A stretch of DNA of 64,000 bases from Streptomyces yangpuensis (GTDB taxonomy: Bacteria; Actinomycetota; Actinomycetes; Streptomycetales; Streptomycetaceae): the NCBI RefSeq assembly GCF_001005295.1, contig NZ_LBMK01000008.1, positions 1-64,000 on the forward strand, given 5' to 3'. Positions 42,570 to 51,168 of the stretch are shown in pieces; within the stretch, counting starts at the first letter, position 1; every line of letters starts with the position of its first letter. A program made the translations under genes and the position numbers. The notes beneath the pieces were generated by a model. It did not search any database. It was not told where the DNA came from and saw only the letters and a list, made by a program, of their open reading frames with translations.

Positions 42570-44297
42570 ATGGACCGAATGGAACCAGTGGACCTCAACG
42601 CCGCCGCAGACGCGTACGCCGCAGCCCCGCTCCTGAACTGCCTGCTCCGGGAGGCGGCCGAGCCGGCGGGGCCGGACGGCTCCGCGAGCCCGGCCGTCCA
42701 CCGGCTGCGGGGCAGCGGGCGGCTGCTCCGGGTGCGCGGCGGACGCCGGCCCGCATGCCCCGAACTGCGGACCGCGAGCGGCTGGCACCCCCTCAGCCAC
42801 ACCGAACTGGTCAAACTCGTCTCCGACGAACTCGGCCGGTTCACCGGTGTCACCAACGACGAGCTCCCCGTCGAGATCACCGACAGCCGCGACGCGCTCG
42901 TCGCGCTGCTCGCGGCCCGCGCCGCCGCCGAGCCCCCGGCGGACCCGTACATGCTTTCCGAGCAGTCCCTGGTGACGGGCCACCCGCACCACCCCGCCCC
43001 CAAGGCCCGCGGCGGGGCGCCGGCCGGCAGCTGGCTGCCGTACGCGCCCGAGGCGCACGCCCGCTTCCCGCTGGTCTTCCTGGGGCTGCGCGAGGACCAG
43101 TGCGTCGAGGAGGGCGGGCGGGCCGTCGCCGAGGCGATCGACTCCCTCTCCGACCTCCTCGACGGGCCGCGCCCGCCCGCCGGCTACCGGCTGCTGCCCG
43201 CCCACCCCTGGCAGCTGGACCTGGTGGCGGACCGGCCCGCGGTGCGCGAGGCGTTCGCCGACGGGCGGCTGCTGCGGCTCGGCGCGAGCCGGCGGCCGGT
43301 CTGGCCCACGGCGTCCATCCGGACCGTCCACGTTCCCGGTCCCGGTGCGGCTCCCGCTCCTGGTCCCGCTCCCGGTCCTGGTCCCGGTGCGGCTCCCGGT
43401 GCGGCTCCGGCTCCCGGTACCGTTCCCGCGGCGGACCTCTTCGTGAAGTTCAGCCTCGACGTGCGGATCACCAACGACGTGCGCCGGCTGTGGCGGCACG
43501 ACCTGCTCGCGCTGCGCCGCGCCGACGCGGCCGTCGAGGCCGGCTTCGCTGCACTGCGCGCGACCGGCTCGGACGCGGCCTGGCTCGCCGACCGCGGCTA
43601 CCGCACCGCCGCCTTCGCGTTCGAGGAACTCGCGGTCCTGATCCGGGACGGACTGCACGCCCACACCCTGCCCGGGGCCACCCCGCTGCTCGCCGCCGCG
43701 CTCGCCGAGGGCGCTCCCGGGAGCCCGCCGGCCGGCGTCGCCGACCCCCTCGCCTGGTGGCGGGCGTACCTGCGCCAGGTCGCGCCGCCGGTACTCGAAC
43801 TCTTCGCCCGGCACGGTGTCGTGCTGGAGGCCCACCTCCAGAACACCCTGGTCGCGGTCGACGCGGCGGGCATGCCCGTGCAGGCCCTCTTCCGGGACGC
43901 GGAGGGCGTCAAGCTCCTGCCGGACGTGTCGCGCACGGACGCCTGGGAGCGCCTGGTGTACTGCCTGGTGGTCAACAACCTGGCCGAGATCGCGGGCGCG
44001 CTGGCCGATCGGTATCCGGACATCTCGCCGCTCCTCTGGCCGGCCGTACGAGAGGAACTGCTGCGCTACGAGGCCCAGCGCGGGCTCCCCGAGATCGCCG
44101 CGCTCCTGGCCGCCCCCGCGCTGCCCGCGAAGACCAACCTGCTGCTGCGCTGGACCCGGGCCGACGGCGCGGACGCCCGCTACCGTCCGCTGCCGAACCC
44201 GCTGCGCGGGCAGGCGGGACCGTCCCGTCGGGGCCCGGGGGCGGGAACCGGCCAAGGCGGGCGGGCTGCCCCGATCTCCCCTCACCCAAAGGTATAG
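42570..44297 (+). CDS. IucA/IucC family NIS siderophore synthetase with Pro/Gly/Ala insert
   Basis: A 575-residue synthetase. Conserved landmarks are 'LVTGHPHHPAPKARGG', 'LLPAHPWQLDLV', 'DLFVKFSLDVRITNDVRRLW' and 'VLEAHLQNTLVAV'. Within the usually compact stretch between 'SIRTVH' (about 254) and 'ADLFVKF' (288) lies a 31-residue Pro/Gly/Ala repeat segment (256-286) absent from the family in general. Starts at 42570 or 42579 are both possible, with weak ribosome sites. It is divergent from the first synthetase and is followed by a GntR regulator whose operator overlaps its stop codon. Confidence 0.88.
   Translation: MDRMEPVDLNAAADAYAAAPLLNCLLREAAEPAGPDGSASPAVHRLRGSGRLLRVRGGRRPACPELRTASGWHPLSHTELVKLVSDELGRFTGVTNDELPVEITDSRDALVALLAARAAAEPPADPYMLSEQSLVTGHPHHPAPKARGGAPAGSWLPYAPEAHARFPLVFLGLREDQCVEEGGRAVAEAIDSLSDLLDGPRPPAGYRLLPAHPWQLDLVADRPAVREAFADGRLLRLGASRRPVWPTASIRTVHVPGPGAAPAPGPAPGPGPGAAPGAAPAPGTVPAADLFVKFSLDVRITNDVRRLWRHDLLALRRADAAVEAGFAALRATGSDAAWLADRGYRTAAFAFEELAVLIRDGLHAHTLPGATPLLAAALAEGAPGSPPAGVADPLAWWRAYLRQVAPPVLELFARHGVVLEAHLQNTLVAVDAAGMPVQALFRDAEGVKLLPDVSRTDAWERLVYCLVVNNLAEIAGALADRYPDISPLLWPAVREELLRYEAQRGLPEIAALLAAPALPAKTNLLLRWTRADGADARYRPLPNPLRGQAGPSRRGPGAGTGQGGRAAPISPHPKV
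43336..43425 (+). repeat. Degenerate hexamer repeat encoding Pro-Gly/Ala-Pro
   Basis: Variants of CCCGGT, CCCGCT and GCGGCT follow each other for about 90 bases in frame within the second siderophore synthetase gene, giving PGPG/APAP-type protein sequence. This looks like slippage expansion inside a surface loop of the enzyme. Confidence 0.8.
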
Positions 44298-44315
44298 ACC
44301 AATGCTAGGTTGGTC
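44292..44315. promoter_or_regulatory. HutC-type operator upstream of the GntR gene
   Basis: GTATAGAC (44292-44299) fits the HutC/GntR consensus GT-N-TA-N-AC. It overlaps the TAG stop of the siderophore synthetase. A second dyad GACCAA-N7-TTGGTC (44297-44302 and 44310-44315) overlaps it. Both lie about 45-65 bases before the GntR start at 44359, suggesting autoregulation. The sequence also matches 10 of 12 bases of the DasR half-palindrome TGGTCTAGACCA. Confidence 0.6.
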
Positions 44316-44358
44316 GGGCAGACCGCGCAGTCCTTGACCACCCGTCAGAGGAGAAGTC

Positions 44359-45132
44359 ATGCCCTCCCCTTCGCGGGGCGGCGGCCCGGCCGCCATGCCC
44401 AAGTACCAGCGGATCGCCGCAGCGCTGCGCCGCGATCTCGACCGCGCCGCGCACACCCCCGGCGGGAGACTGCCCTCCGAACGCAGCCTGGCCGCCCGCT
44501 ACCAGGTCAACCGGCAGACCATCAGGGCCGCCCTCCAGCACCTGCGCGAGGACGGCCTGGTCGTGACCGGGCGCCGCGGCTCCCGCCCCGCCGTCACGGC
44601 CGAGGTGGTCCCCACCGCGGCCGATCCGGTCGCCTTCGGGCCGGCGTCTCCGGCGCCCGCCCTCACCCGGAGCTGGGTCACCGTGGTGACCGTCCCGCCC
44701 TCGCTCGCCGTGCCGCTCGGTATGTCCGGCGGGGACCTCACCCTCGTCCATCACCACCGCGAGCGGGGGCGGACCGGGGAGACCCTCCGGCACGCCGTCA
44801 CCTACTTCAGCCCGGACGTCGTCGCCCGGAGCCCCGAACTCGCCACCTGCCGCAGCCGGGCGGGGCGGGTCCAGGAGCAGGACCTCAGCCCCCTCCAGGA
44901 CTGGCTGGAGCGGGCCGCGGCGGGCGGCCGGGTCGCCGAGACCATCACCATGACCCGCACCACCCACCCGCCCGCCTCCGCACCCGCCTGCGGCCTGACC
45001 GTACGCCGCACCGTGCACGCCCCCTCCGGTCTCCTGCTGGCCGTCACCGACCTGGCCTTCCCCACCTGGGACCACCTGACCTTCCACCGTGACCGCCGTC
45101 ACCCCGCCACCGCCGCGTTCCACATCGGCTAG
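44359..45132 (+). CDS. GntR/HutC-family transcriptional regulator
   Basis: A 257-residue regulator starting at ATG 44359 after AGGAG. Residues 15-80 are the winged helix ('PSERSLAARYQVNRQTIRAA'), and 95-250 a UTRA ligand-binding domain of the HutC subfamily ('VHHHRERGRTGETLRHAVT', 'TVHAPSGLLLAVTDLAFP'). UTRA domains bind sugars, amino acids or cofactors and release DNA on binding. A site with the HutC consensus lies directly upstream. It lies 62 bases after the siderophore synthetase and may control it, but the ligand is unknown. A decayed mobile-element patch follows its stop. Confidence 0.9.
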   Translation: MPSPSRGGGPAAMPKYQRIAAALRRDLDRAAHTPGGRLPSERSLAARYQVNRQTIRAALQHLREDGLVVTGRRGSRPAVTAEVVPTAADPVAFGPASPAPALTRSWVTVVTVPPSLAVPLGMSGGDLTLVHHHRERGRTGETLRHAVTYFSPDVVARSPELATCRSRAGRVQEQDLSPLQDWLERAAAGGRVAETITMTRTTHPPASAPACGLTVRRTVHAPSGLLLAVTDLAFPTWDHLTFHRDRRHPATAAFHIG

Positions 45133-45189
45133 TGCTGTGGCCGGAAAGGTTCACCAGGTCGCGACGCCCGGCACTGCACCTCGCCGCGT

Positions 45190-45324
45190 TGTCAGACCTG
45201 CCGCGAGCGCCACGCGGTCGAGTGTGGGATCAACCGTCTCAAGAGGAACCGCGCTGTCGCCACGCGGTACGACAAGTTCGCTGTCCGCTACGAGGCGACA
45301 GTCCTGGTCGCGGCGATCAACTGA
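45190..45324 (+). pseudogene. Transposase C-terminal remnant (IS5/IS4-like)
   Basis: A frame of 44 codons reading CQTCRERHAVE, then 'CGINRLKRNRAVATRYDK' and 'FAVRYEATVLVAAIN', which is the well-known tail of a common Streptomyces DDE transposase. No start is present, and the usual last residues (EWL) are replaced at the junction at about 45321. The preceding 45133-45189 resembles an insertion-element flank. The element is immobile and marks an old insertion-deletion event between the GntR gene and the next genes. Confidence 0.75.
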
Positions 45325-45449
45325 AAGGCATCGGGGTCCACGGCAACGCCTCCCGCCATCTCGGACAGCAGGTCGTGCGGAACCTCCTTGGCCGGATCGT
45401 CCACGGTACGACCGCCCGCTTCAGCTACACGCAGCACTGGCTTCAGCAT
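45325..45449 (-). pseudogene. Truncated small conserved gene at the transposase junction
   Basis: Read on the minus strand from ATG 45449, about 41 codons without a stop give 'VLRVAEAGGRTVDDP' and 'EVPHDLLSEMAGG', a coherent small protein of a type frequent in Streptomyces, before running into the transposase remnant, where it is cut. Codon use is less GC-biased than in neighbours. I infer a gene truncated at its 3' end by the mobile element. Function unknown. Confidence 0.4.
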
Positions 45450-45532
45450 GCACGCGACTGTACCGACCCATAGGACTCAACTGCCCAGCCGTCCACAACC
45501 TCCCGAGGCACACTACGGGTAGGCTCGTAGGT

Positions 45533-45694
45533 ATGGGAATTGACTGGGAGAACATACTCGGCGCAAGCGGTAACGGCCTCGACGGTGCCTACGACAGCGC
45601 GGTCTCCGCGGCCGTCTACAGCGATGACCCGGTGGAGGACCGTCGGCCACTCCCAGTCGGCGAAGAGCACGACGACACAGACGGCTTGCGCTGA
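45533..45694 (+). CDS. Small acidic protein, possibly phage- or element-derived
   Basis: A 53-residue acidic protein ('MGIDWENILGASGNGLDGA', then 'YDSAVSAAVYSDDPVEDRR'). The MGIDWExILG start recalls small proteins I associate with Streptomyces integrative elements and phages, but I cannot name a family. GC content and codon use are lower than in the surroundings, consistent with transfer. There is only a weak ribosome site. It lies in the decayed patch after the transposase remnant. Confidence 0.5.
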   Translation: MGIDWENILGASGNGLDGAYDSAVSAAVYSDDPVEDRRPLPVGEEHDDTDGLR

Positions 45695-46144
45695 ACTGAG
45701 CGCACGCACGAAACGCCCCGGCATGCCGCGGCGTGTCGCCGTCTCAGAGATCGTGTCAGCTCAGGGGCCAGTCAAGAGGCGGCCTCGACCTCTGGCAGAG
45801 AGCGGACGGGCCGGACCGGGACTGCACCCCGCCCGGCCTGTCCGTGCTTTCGATACACGCCCTGGCGACCGGCGACCGTCCGTACCCCCGTGCCGTGGTG
45901 CCCGCCACACTGACCGCAGCCCTCGGCCGCCAGGTCTCCCGCTGGGCCGGCGCACCCTCGCCGGGGCCGGTCGGCCGTCACCGGCGCCGGAGCAGCAGGC
46001 GGTCCGCGCCTGGCTCCAGGAGCACCCGGAGGTCGCCGCACTGTCCTGACACGCGGCACACCGTGAGGAACGGCGCAGGCGCCGGGCGCGCGGATCCCGT
46101 ACGGGAACCCGCGCGCCCGGCGCCCGCACGCGTACCGGCCCCGC
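45695..46144 (+). pseudogene. Degenerate region with a frameshifted coding remnant
   Basis: No intact gene is visible in these 450 bases. One frame around 45800-45965 reads as plausible protein ('PPGLSVLSIHALATGDRPYP', then 'ATLTAALGRQVSRWAG'), and a different frame continues with 'APEQQAVRAWLQEHPEVAAL' to a stop at 46049. This looks like one gene broken by a frameshift and lacking its 5' end. The family is not recognised. A short inverted repeat around 46080-46125 may terminate the convergent MmpL-type gene. Confidence 0.35.
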
Positions 46145-48358
46145 TCAGGGCACCAGGACGCGTTCCGGTGCCCCGGCCCCCGGGCCCGGCCGGGGCTCCG
46201 CCGGCCGCGGCCGCACGGGCCACCAGAGGGACCGGCCCAGGAGCACAGCGCACGCCGGCACCAGGACGACCGACAGGACGAAGGCGGAGAGCAGGATGCC
46301 GAGCGCCGTCGCGAAGCCGATCTGCTGCGTGGCCGCGACCGGGTTGACCGCCAGGCTGCCGAACGAGGCGGCCAGCACCAGCCCGGCCGTCGCCACGGCC
46401 GGCACGGTGTGCCGCACCGCCCGGGCCACCGCCTCCCGGGCCGGACCGGGCTGCTGCATCTCCTCCCGGATCCGGTCGGTCACCAGGATGTTGTAGTCGG
46501 TGCCCAGCGCGACCACGAACAGGAACAGCACCAGCGGCAGCGTGAACGCCACCCCGGGCTGCCCCAGTCCGTGCTGGAAGACGAGCGCCGCGGCACCCAG
46601 CGTGGCCGCGAACCCCAGCCCCACCGCGAGCATCAGGATCAGCGGGGCGAGCAGGCTGCGCAGCAGCAGGAAGAGGATGAGCGCGATCAGGGCCGCCGCG
46701 ACCGGGAACACCAGGCGAAGGTCCTCCTCCACGGCCGTCGAGACATCGGCGAACACCGCCGCGGTGCCGCCCACATGGGCCTCGGTGCCGTCCGGCCGGT
46801 GCACCGAGACCGCCTCGCGGACCGGGCCCGACGCCAGGTCGCGGGCCTCCTGGCCGTGCGGATCGGTGTTCGGGAACAGGTCGATGCGGGCCGCCAGCCG
46901 GTCCTCGCTCAGCACCGTCGGGGCGACCTGCCCGACACCCTCCACCCGGGCGAGCGCCGCGGCCAGTGCGGCGACCCGGCCGGTGGAGAGCGGGGCGCCG
47001 TCCGACGCGGAGACGTAGACACTGACCGGGTCCGAGACCCCGGCCGGCATCGCACGGGAGATCTCGGCCGCGGTGGCCGCCGCGGCCGTCCGCCCGTCGC
47101 CCGCGCCGCCCGACCCGTAGTCCATCCGGATGCCGGCCGTGCCGGCGGCGAGGGCGGCCAGCAGGGCCACGGAGGCGAGGGCCGCCGCGAGGGGCCGCCG
47201 GACGATCCATGCGGCCAGCCGGGCGGCCGAACCGCCGCGCGGCTCGCGCCGGTGGGCCCGCGAGGGCCAGAACATCCTGCGCCCCGTGACGGCGAGCAGG
47301 GCCGGCATGAAGGTGAGACTGCCGAACAGCATCACCAGCACGGACACCGCGATGGCCGGACCGAGCACCCGGAACTGTCCGAAGGAGGCCACACCGAGCG
47401 TGGCGAACGCCGCGACGATGGTGAGCGCCGCCGAGGTCACGGCCGTACCCACGCGCCCGGAGACCTCGGCCGCGGCCGCCCGCCCCGGCTGCTCGGGCCG
47501 CCGGCGCAACTGCTCGCGGAAACGGAACAGCAGGAAGAGGAAGTAGTCGATGCCGATGCCCACCAGCACGACGTTGATCAGCTGAGGGGTGGACGGGTCG
47601 AGGGTGATCCCGGTCAGCATCGCGACACCGACCACCGTGCCGGTCGCGGCGCCGCCGATGACGGACACGACGAGCAGCGGCAGCAGCGCGGCGAGCACAC
47701 TGCGGAACACCAGCACGTGCAGCAGCACGATCACGCCGAGCATCACGACCGCGATCACCCGCGCCCGGGTCTCCTCGGCGTCGATGCCGTCCACGGTGGT
47801 GGCGAGCCCGCCGGTGTGGCCCGTCCGGAAACCGGCCTCCGCGAACCCGGCCCGGGACTGCTCGCGGAAGGCCCGGTAGGTGTCCTGGAGCCCGGGGTCC
47901 TGGGGGTTGCCCTTCAGCTCCACGGACAACAGCCGGAAGGAGCGGTCGGGAGCCGTCATGGCCGGGGCGACCCTCGGGGTCTGCGAGTGGTCCCGGGCGA
48001 ACGGCGTCTCCTCCTCGGGCTTCGGCATGGCCACCCGGCGGCGGCCCAGCTCCGCGGCCTCCTCGTCGATGCGCCGTTCGTCGGCGTCGCTCAGCGGCGC
48101 GCCGTCCGGCCGGGCGACCAGCACGGTCAGCGTGTTGGCGTCCGGCTTCACCCCGAACCGCTCCTCGGCCACCTTCAGGGCCGCCGCCGAATCGTAGGAA
48201 GGGGGCAGGAAATCGCCGGTGCTGCTCTGGGTGGCGCGGAAGACGAGCGCCTGGCCGGCGATCGTCAGGGCGATGCCGAGCACTGCCCAGAGGGCGATCA
48301 CCTTCCACGGATTCCTCGTCGAGAACCCGGTCAGGGCGCGGATCACGTGACTCCTCAT
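46145..48358 (-). CDS. MMPL/RND-type membrane transporter
   Basis: A 737-residue protein with the twelve-helix MmpL architecture: helix 1 (about 20-40), a periplasmic-type domain (45-200), helices 2-6 (200-345), then a repeat of the pattern from about 390. 'VGIGIDYFLFLLFRFRE' and 'VALGTDYNILVTDRIREEM' carry the paired G-x-D-Y motifs of the proton relay. MmpL proteins export lipids and siderophores. ATG 48358 has no ribosome site, while GTG 48346 has AGGAG four bases upstream, so the true start may be four codons later. It is divergent from a two-component system that may control it. Confidence 0.9.
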   Translation of the reverse strand: MRSHVIRALTGFSTRNPWKVIALWAVLGIALTIAGQALVFRATQSSTGDFLPPSYDSAAALKVAEERFGVKPDANTLTVLVARPDGAPLSDADERRIDEEAAELGRRRVAMPKPEEETPFARDHSQTPRVAPAMTAPDRSFRLLSVELKGNPQDPGLQDTYRAFREQSRAGFAEAGFRTGHTGGLATTVDGIDAEETRARVIAVVMLGVIVLLHVLVFRSVLAALLPLLVVSVIGGAATGTVVGVAMLTGITLDPSTPQLINVVLVGIGIDYFLFLLFRFREQLRRRPEQPGRAAAAEVSGRVGTAVTSAALTIVAAFATLGVASFGQFRVLGPAIAVSVLVMLFGSLTFMPALLAVTGRRMFWPSRAHRREPRGGSAARLAAWIVRRPLAAALASVALLAALAAGTAGIRMDYGSGGAGDGRTAAAATAAEISRAMPAGVSDPVSVYVSASDGAPLSTGRVAALAAALARVEGVGQVAPTVLSEDRLAARIDLFPNTDPHGQEARDLASGPVREAVSVHRPDGTEAHVGGTAAVFADVSTAVEEDLRLVFPVAAALIALILFLLLRSLLAPLILMLAVGLGFAATLGAAALVFQHGLGQPGVAFTLPLVLFLFVVALGTDYNILVTDRIREEMQQPGPAREAVARAVRHTVPAVATAGLVLAASFGSLAVNPVAATQQIGFATALGILLSAFVLSVVLVPACAVLLGRSLWWPVRPRPAEPRPGPGAGAPERVLVP

Positions 48359-48616
48359 GTCGATGGTGCGGACCGGGGTTTCCGGCCCGGCTCCAGACCA
48401 TCAGCCGGGGGCCGCGCGAGCATCGGCGCGCGGGAGGAACCGCACCCCGGGAGCAGGGTCCGGGACACGGCCCGGACCAGGACCCTGGTCCCGGTCCGGG
48501 ACCGGACCCCAGGACGGCGGCACCGGCCGTCCGGGCTGCCAGAATGCAACGACAGCAACCGGCACGAACCGTCCCCGCACCGCGGGGGAGCAGGCCGGCG
48601 GGGAGGACCGGAAGAA

Positions 48617-49786
48617 ATGAACAAGGGCGCCGACAGGCTGCGCTGGACACGCAACGACGCGCTGGTGGCCATCGGAGCCGCCGCCGTGGACCTGCTCGGC
48701 TTCTCGGTCGGCACCCGCACCGAGGGCATTCCCCTCACTCTCTCCGCCGTCTGCGCACTCATGGCGGCCGCCGCGTGCCTGCTGGCACGCCGCAGCCGGC
48801 CCGTCCCCGTCCTCGCCGCGGTGCTGCTGCTGGGGATCGTGCCCAACGTCGTGATCCCGGACCTCACACCGCACTTCCCGGCCGGCCTCGCCGTCGCCCT
48901 CTACTCGGTGGTCCGGTTCCGTCGGCCCGTCGTCGCCGCGGCGGCCGTCGCCCTGACCGTCCCACTGGCCTCGGCAGGCCAGGGCGGCACGCCGGTCCCC
49001 TCCGGCTGGTCCCTCGTCGCCAACGCGGCGGCCGTGGCCCTGGTCACCGGCGCCGCGCTGGTCGTCAACCGCTGGCAGCGCGAGGCAGCGGCGAACCAGG
49101 CCCTCCAGGCCGAGCGCGCGGTCGCCGAGGAACGCCGCCGGATCGCCCGGGAGCTCCACGACATCGTCGCCCACCACATCACCGCCATGCAGCTGATGGC
49201 GGGCGGCGCCCGGGCCAACCTGGCCCACGACACCGAAGCGGCCCGCGAGGCCCTCGTCACCCTGGAGGACTCCGGCCGCATCGCCCTGCGCGAGATGCGT
49301 CAACTCCTCGACGTCCTACGGGCCGGAGACGAACCGGACGAAACACCTCCGGCACCCCAGCCCGGTACCGCGGACCTGGAACGGATCGTCACCGAGTCAC
49401 GGATGGCCGGAACCGAGACGGAGTTCACCGTCGACGGCCCCGTCCGCCCTCTGCCGCCCAGCGTCGGCCTCACCCTCTTCCGTATCGTGCAGGAGGCACT
49501 GACCAACACCCGCAAGCACGCGGGGCAGGCACGGGCCGAGGTACGGCTGACCTACCGCCCCGACGAGGTCTGCGTGGAGGTCTGCGACGACGGGGCCGGT
49601 GCCCCGCCGCCGCTCGCCCGGCCCGCCGCGCGCACCGGGTACGGTCTGATCGGAATGCATGAACGCGTGGCCCTCCAGGGCGGAACCATGGAGGCGGCCG
49701 CACGCGACGGCGGCGGATTCCGGGTGGCGGCCCGCCTCCCGGTCCCGGCCGGGCGGGGCGGCGAAAGAGAGGAACGACACCGATGA
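48617..49786 (+). CDS. Sensor histidine kinase (NarL-partner type)
   Basis: A 389-residue kinase with four to five N-terminal helices (residues 15-150) and no extracellular domain. His181 lies in 'RIARELHDIVAHHITAMQLM'; the HATPase domain has 'EALTNTRKHAG' and 'GYGLIGMHERVALQGG'. ATG 48617 follows GGGAGG (48601-48606). It overlaps the response regulator gene by four bases. Divergent orientation to the MmpL-type transporter (258 bases between starts) suggests that transporter as a target. Confidence 0.94.
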   Translation: MNKGADRLRWTRNDALVAIGAAAVDLLGFSVGTRTEGIPLTLSAVCALMAAAACLLARRSRPVPVLAAVLLLGIVPNVVIPDLTPHFPAGLAVALYSVVRFRRPVVAAAAVALTVPLASAGQGGTPVPSGWSLVANAAAVALVTGAALVVNRWQREAAANQALQAERAVAEERRRIARELHDIVAHHITAMQLMAGGARANLAHDTEAAREALVTLEDSGRIALREMRQLLDVLRAGDEPDETPPAPQPGTADLERIVTESRMAGTETEFTVDGPVRPLPPSVGLTLFRIVQEALTNTRKHAGQARAEVRLTYRPDEVCVEVCDDGAGAPPPLARPAARTGYGLIGMHERVALQGGTMEAAARDGGGFRVAARLPVPAGRGGEREERHR

Positions 49787-50451
49787 TCCGTGTGCTCATA
49801 GCCGACGACCAGCCGCTGGTCCGGCGGGGACTCGCCCTGATCCTCGGCCCGGACCCGGAGATCGAGGTGGTGGGCGAGGCCGAGGACGGCGCCCGCGCCG
49901 TCGCCCTCGCCCGCGAACTACGGCCCGACGTGCTCGTCATGGACATCCGGATGCCCGTCCTCGACGGCGTCCGGGCCACCGAGGAGCTGGCCCGCACCCT
50001 CCCCGACGTCCGCGTCCTCGCGCTCAGCACCTTCGACATGGACGAGTACGTGGTCGCCGCCCTGCGCGCCGGGGCGTACGGCTTCCTCCCGAAGGACGTC
50101 TCCCCGGAGGAACTGGGCGCCGCAGTCCGCATCGTGCACGCCGGCGAGGCGGCCGTGGCACCCCGGCTGCTCACCCGGCTGCTCTCCGCCTATGTGCGGA
50201 CCCCCGCGCCGGCCCGCCCGGCCGCCGCCGAGGTCCCGTCCGGCATGACCCCGCGCGAGCGGGAGATCTGGCAGCTGCTGGCCACCGGCCTCGACAACGC
50301 GGAGATCGCCGCGGAACTGGACATCAGCGTCTCCACGGTCAAGAACCACATCACCGGCCTCTTCGGCAAGCTGGGCGTCCGGGACCGCGCCCAGGCGGTG
50401 ATCGCGGCCTACGAATCGGGCCTGGTGGAAGCCGGGTGCGGGAGCGGTTGA
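49783..50451 (+). CDS. LuxR-type (NarL) response regulator
   Basis: A 222-residue regulator. The receiver domain has Asp8/Asp9, phospho-acceptor Asp54 ('VLVMDIRMPVLDG') and Lys in 'FLPKDVSPEE'. The C-terminal LuxR helix-turn-helix is 'MTPREREIWQLLATGLDNAE' followed by 'VSTVKNHITGLFGKL'. It is translationally coupled to the kinase and pairs with it. Likely targets are the divergent MmpL-type gene or its own operon. Confidence 0.95.
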   Translation: MIRVLIADDQPLVRRGLALILGPDPEIEVVGEAEDGARAVALARELRPDVLVMDIRMPVLDGVRATEELARTLPDVRVLALSTFDMDEYVVAALRAGAYGFLPKDVSPEELGAAVRIVHAGEAAVAPRLLTRLLSAYVRTPAPARPAAAEVPSGMTPREREIWQLLATGLDNAEIAAELDISVSTVKNHITGLFGKLGVRDRAQAVIAAYESGLVEAGCGSG

Positions 50452-50594
50452 TCACAAAGTGCCCGCAAGAGGACCGGAATCCCCCTGGTGACCGTACCTC
50501 TGACCAGCCGGAACACTGGATGATTCGCCCGTGCGGACGAGGCCCCGGCCATGGCACAGTGCGATCAGTCCAACCGCACGATCAGGGAGCCTCC

Positions 50595-50831
50595 ATGCGC
50601 GATCCGCACGTCACGCCGCTCGCGGCCGCCCCCGCGTGCCCGCCGGAGCCCGGCCCGTTGCCCCGCTGCCCGCTGTGCGCCGGGGTGCCGGAACGCATCT
50701 CCTGGCGCCAGCGCCCGGGACAGCCCGTGCTGCTGGCCTTCGAGCCCTGCGGCCACCGCTGGACCACCCCCGCGCCGCCCGTCCTCGCGGTCACCCCGCC
50801 ACGGGAACACGGTCACGCCGACGCCGGCTGA
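50595..50831 (+). CDS. Small Cys-rich, probably zinc-binding protein
   Basis: A 78-residue protein starting at ATG 50595 after GGGAG. Cys25-Pro-Leu-Cys28 and Cys52-Gly-His54 ('FEPCGHRW') would complete a zinc site around a short beta-strand segment ('QPVLLAFEP'). It resembles small conserved Streptomyces proteins of unknown function. It lies 143 bases after the response regulator, with its own ribosome site. Confidence 0.65.
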   Translation: MRDPHVTPLAAAPACPPEPGPLPRCPLCAGVPERISWRQRPGQPVLLAFEPCGHRWTTPAPPVLAVTPPREHGHADAG

Positions 50832-51147
50832 GCCGGCGCATCCGGTCAGCCGTTCTGCTCCTGGGACAGGCCGCCCTCGATCCTGGCGCGCCGGACGCTC
50901 TGTTCGCCCGGTCCGGTCCAGGCCGACGCGTTCGAGCCGTTCCCGCCAGGACTGCGTGAACCCGTGCAGCCTGGGCCCGGTCACCGACGATGTCGGTGGC
51001 CTCGGGGCGGTGGGTCGGCACCCGTCCGCGCCTTTCGCCGGGGGTCCGGACCCCGTGGCGAAGGCGGGGACGGGTTGCCGCCCGGGCCCTGCATCGATCT
51101 TGGTCCACCGCAAAACCCAAGTCAATCCTCCTGTTTGCTCCCCACAT
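50832..51147. other. Intergenic region, no gene recognised
   Basis: About 315 bases between the Cys-rich protein and the LysR promoter. The only structure I see is a short hairpin CACCGAC-GAT-GTCGGTG (50982-50998) that could terminate the upstream gene. GC content falls toward the LysR gene, marking the promoter. Confidence 0.5.
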
Positions 51148-51163
51148 CCAAGGAATATCTTGG
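51148..51163. promoter_or_regulatory. Dyad overlapping the LysR promoter
   Basis: CCAAG (51148-51152) and CTTGG (51159-51163) flank GAATAT. The dyad overlaps a candidate -10 box TATCTT (51156-51161) that ends seven bases before the LysR start codon, which has no ribosome site. Binding here would block a leaderless promoter; autoregulation is inferred. Confidence 0.55.
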
Positions 51164-51168
51164 GTCTC

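Noticed and set aside
45443..45724. A 93-codon minus-strand frame over the small acidic protein
   Set aside because: It overlaps both the truncated minus gene start and the better-supported plus-strand protein, and shows no family features.
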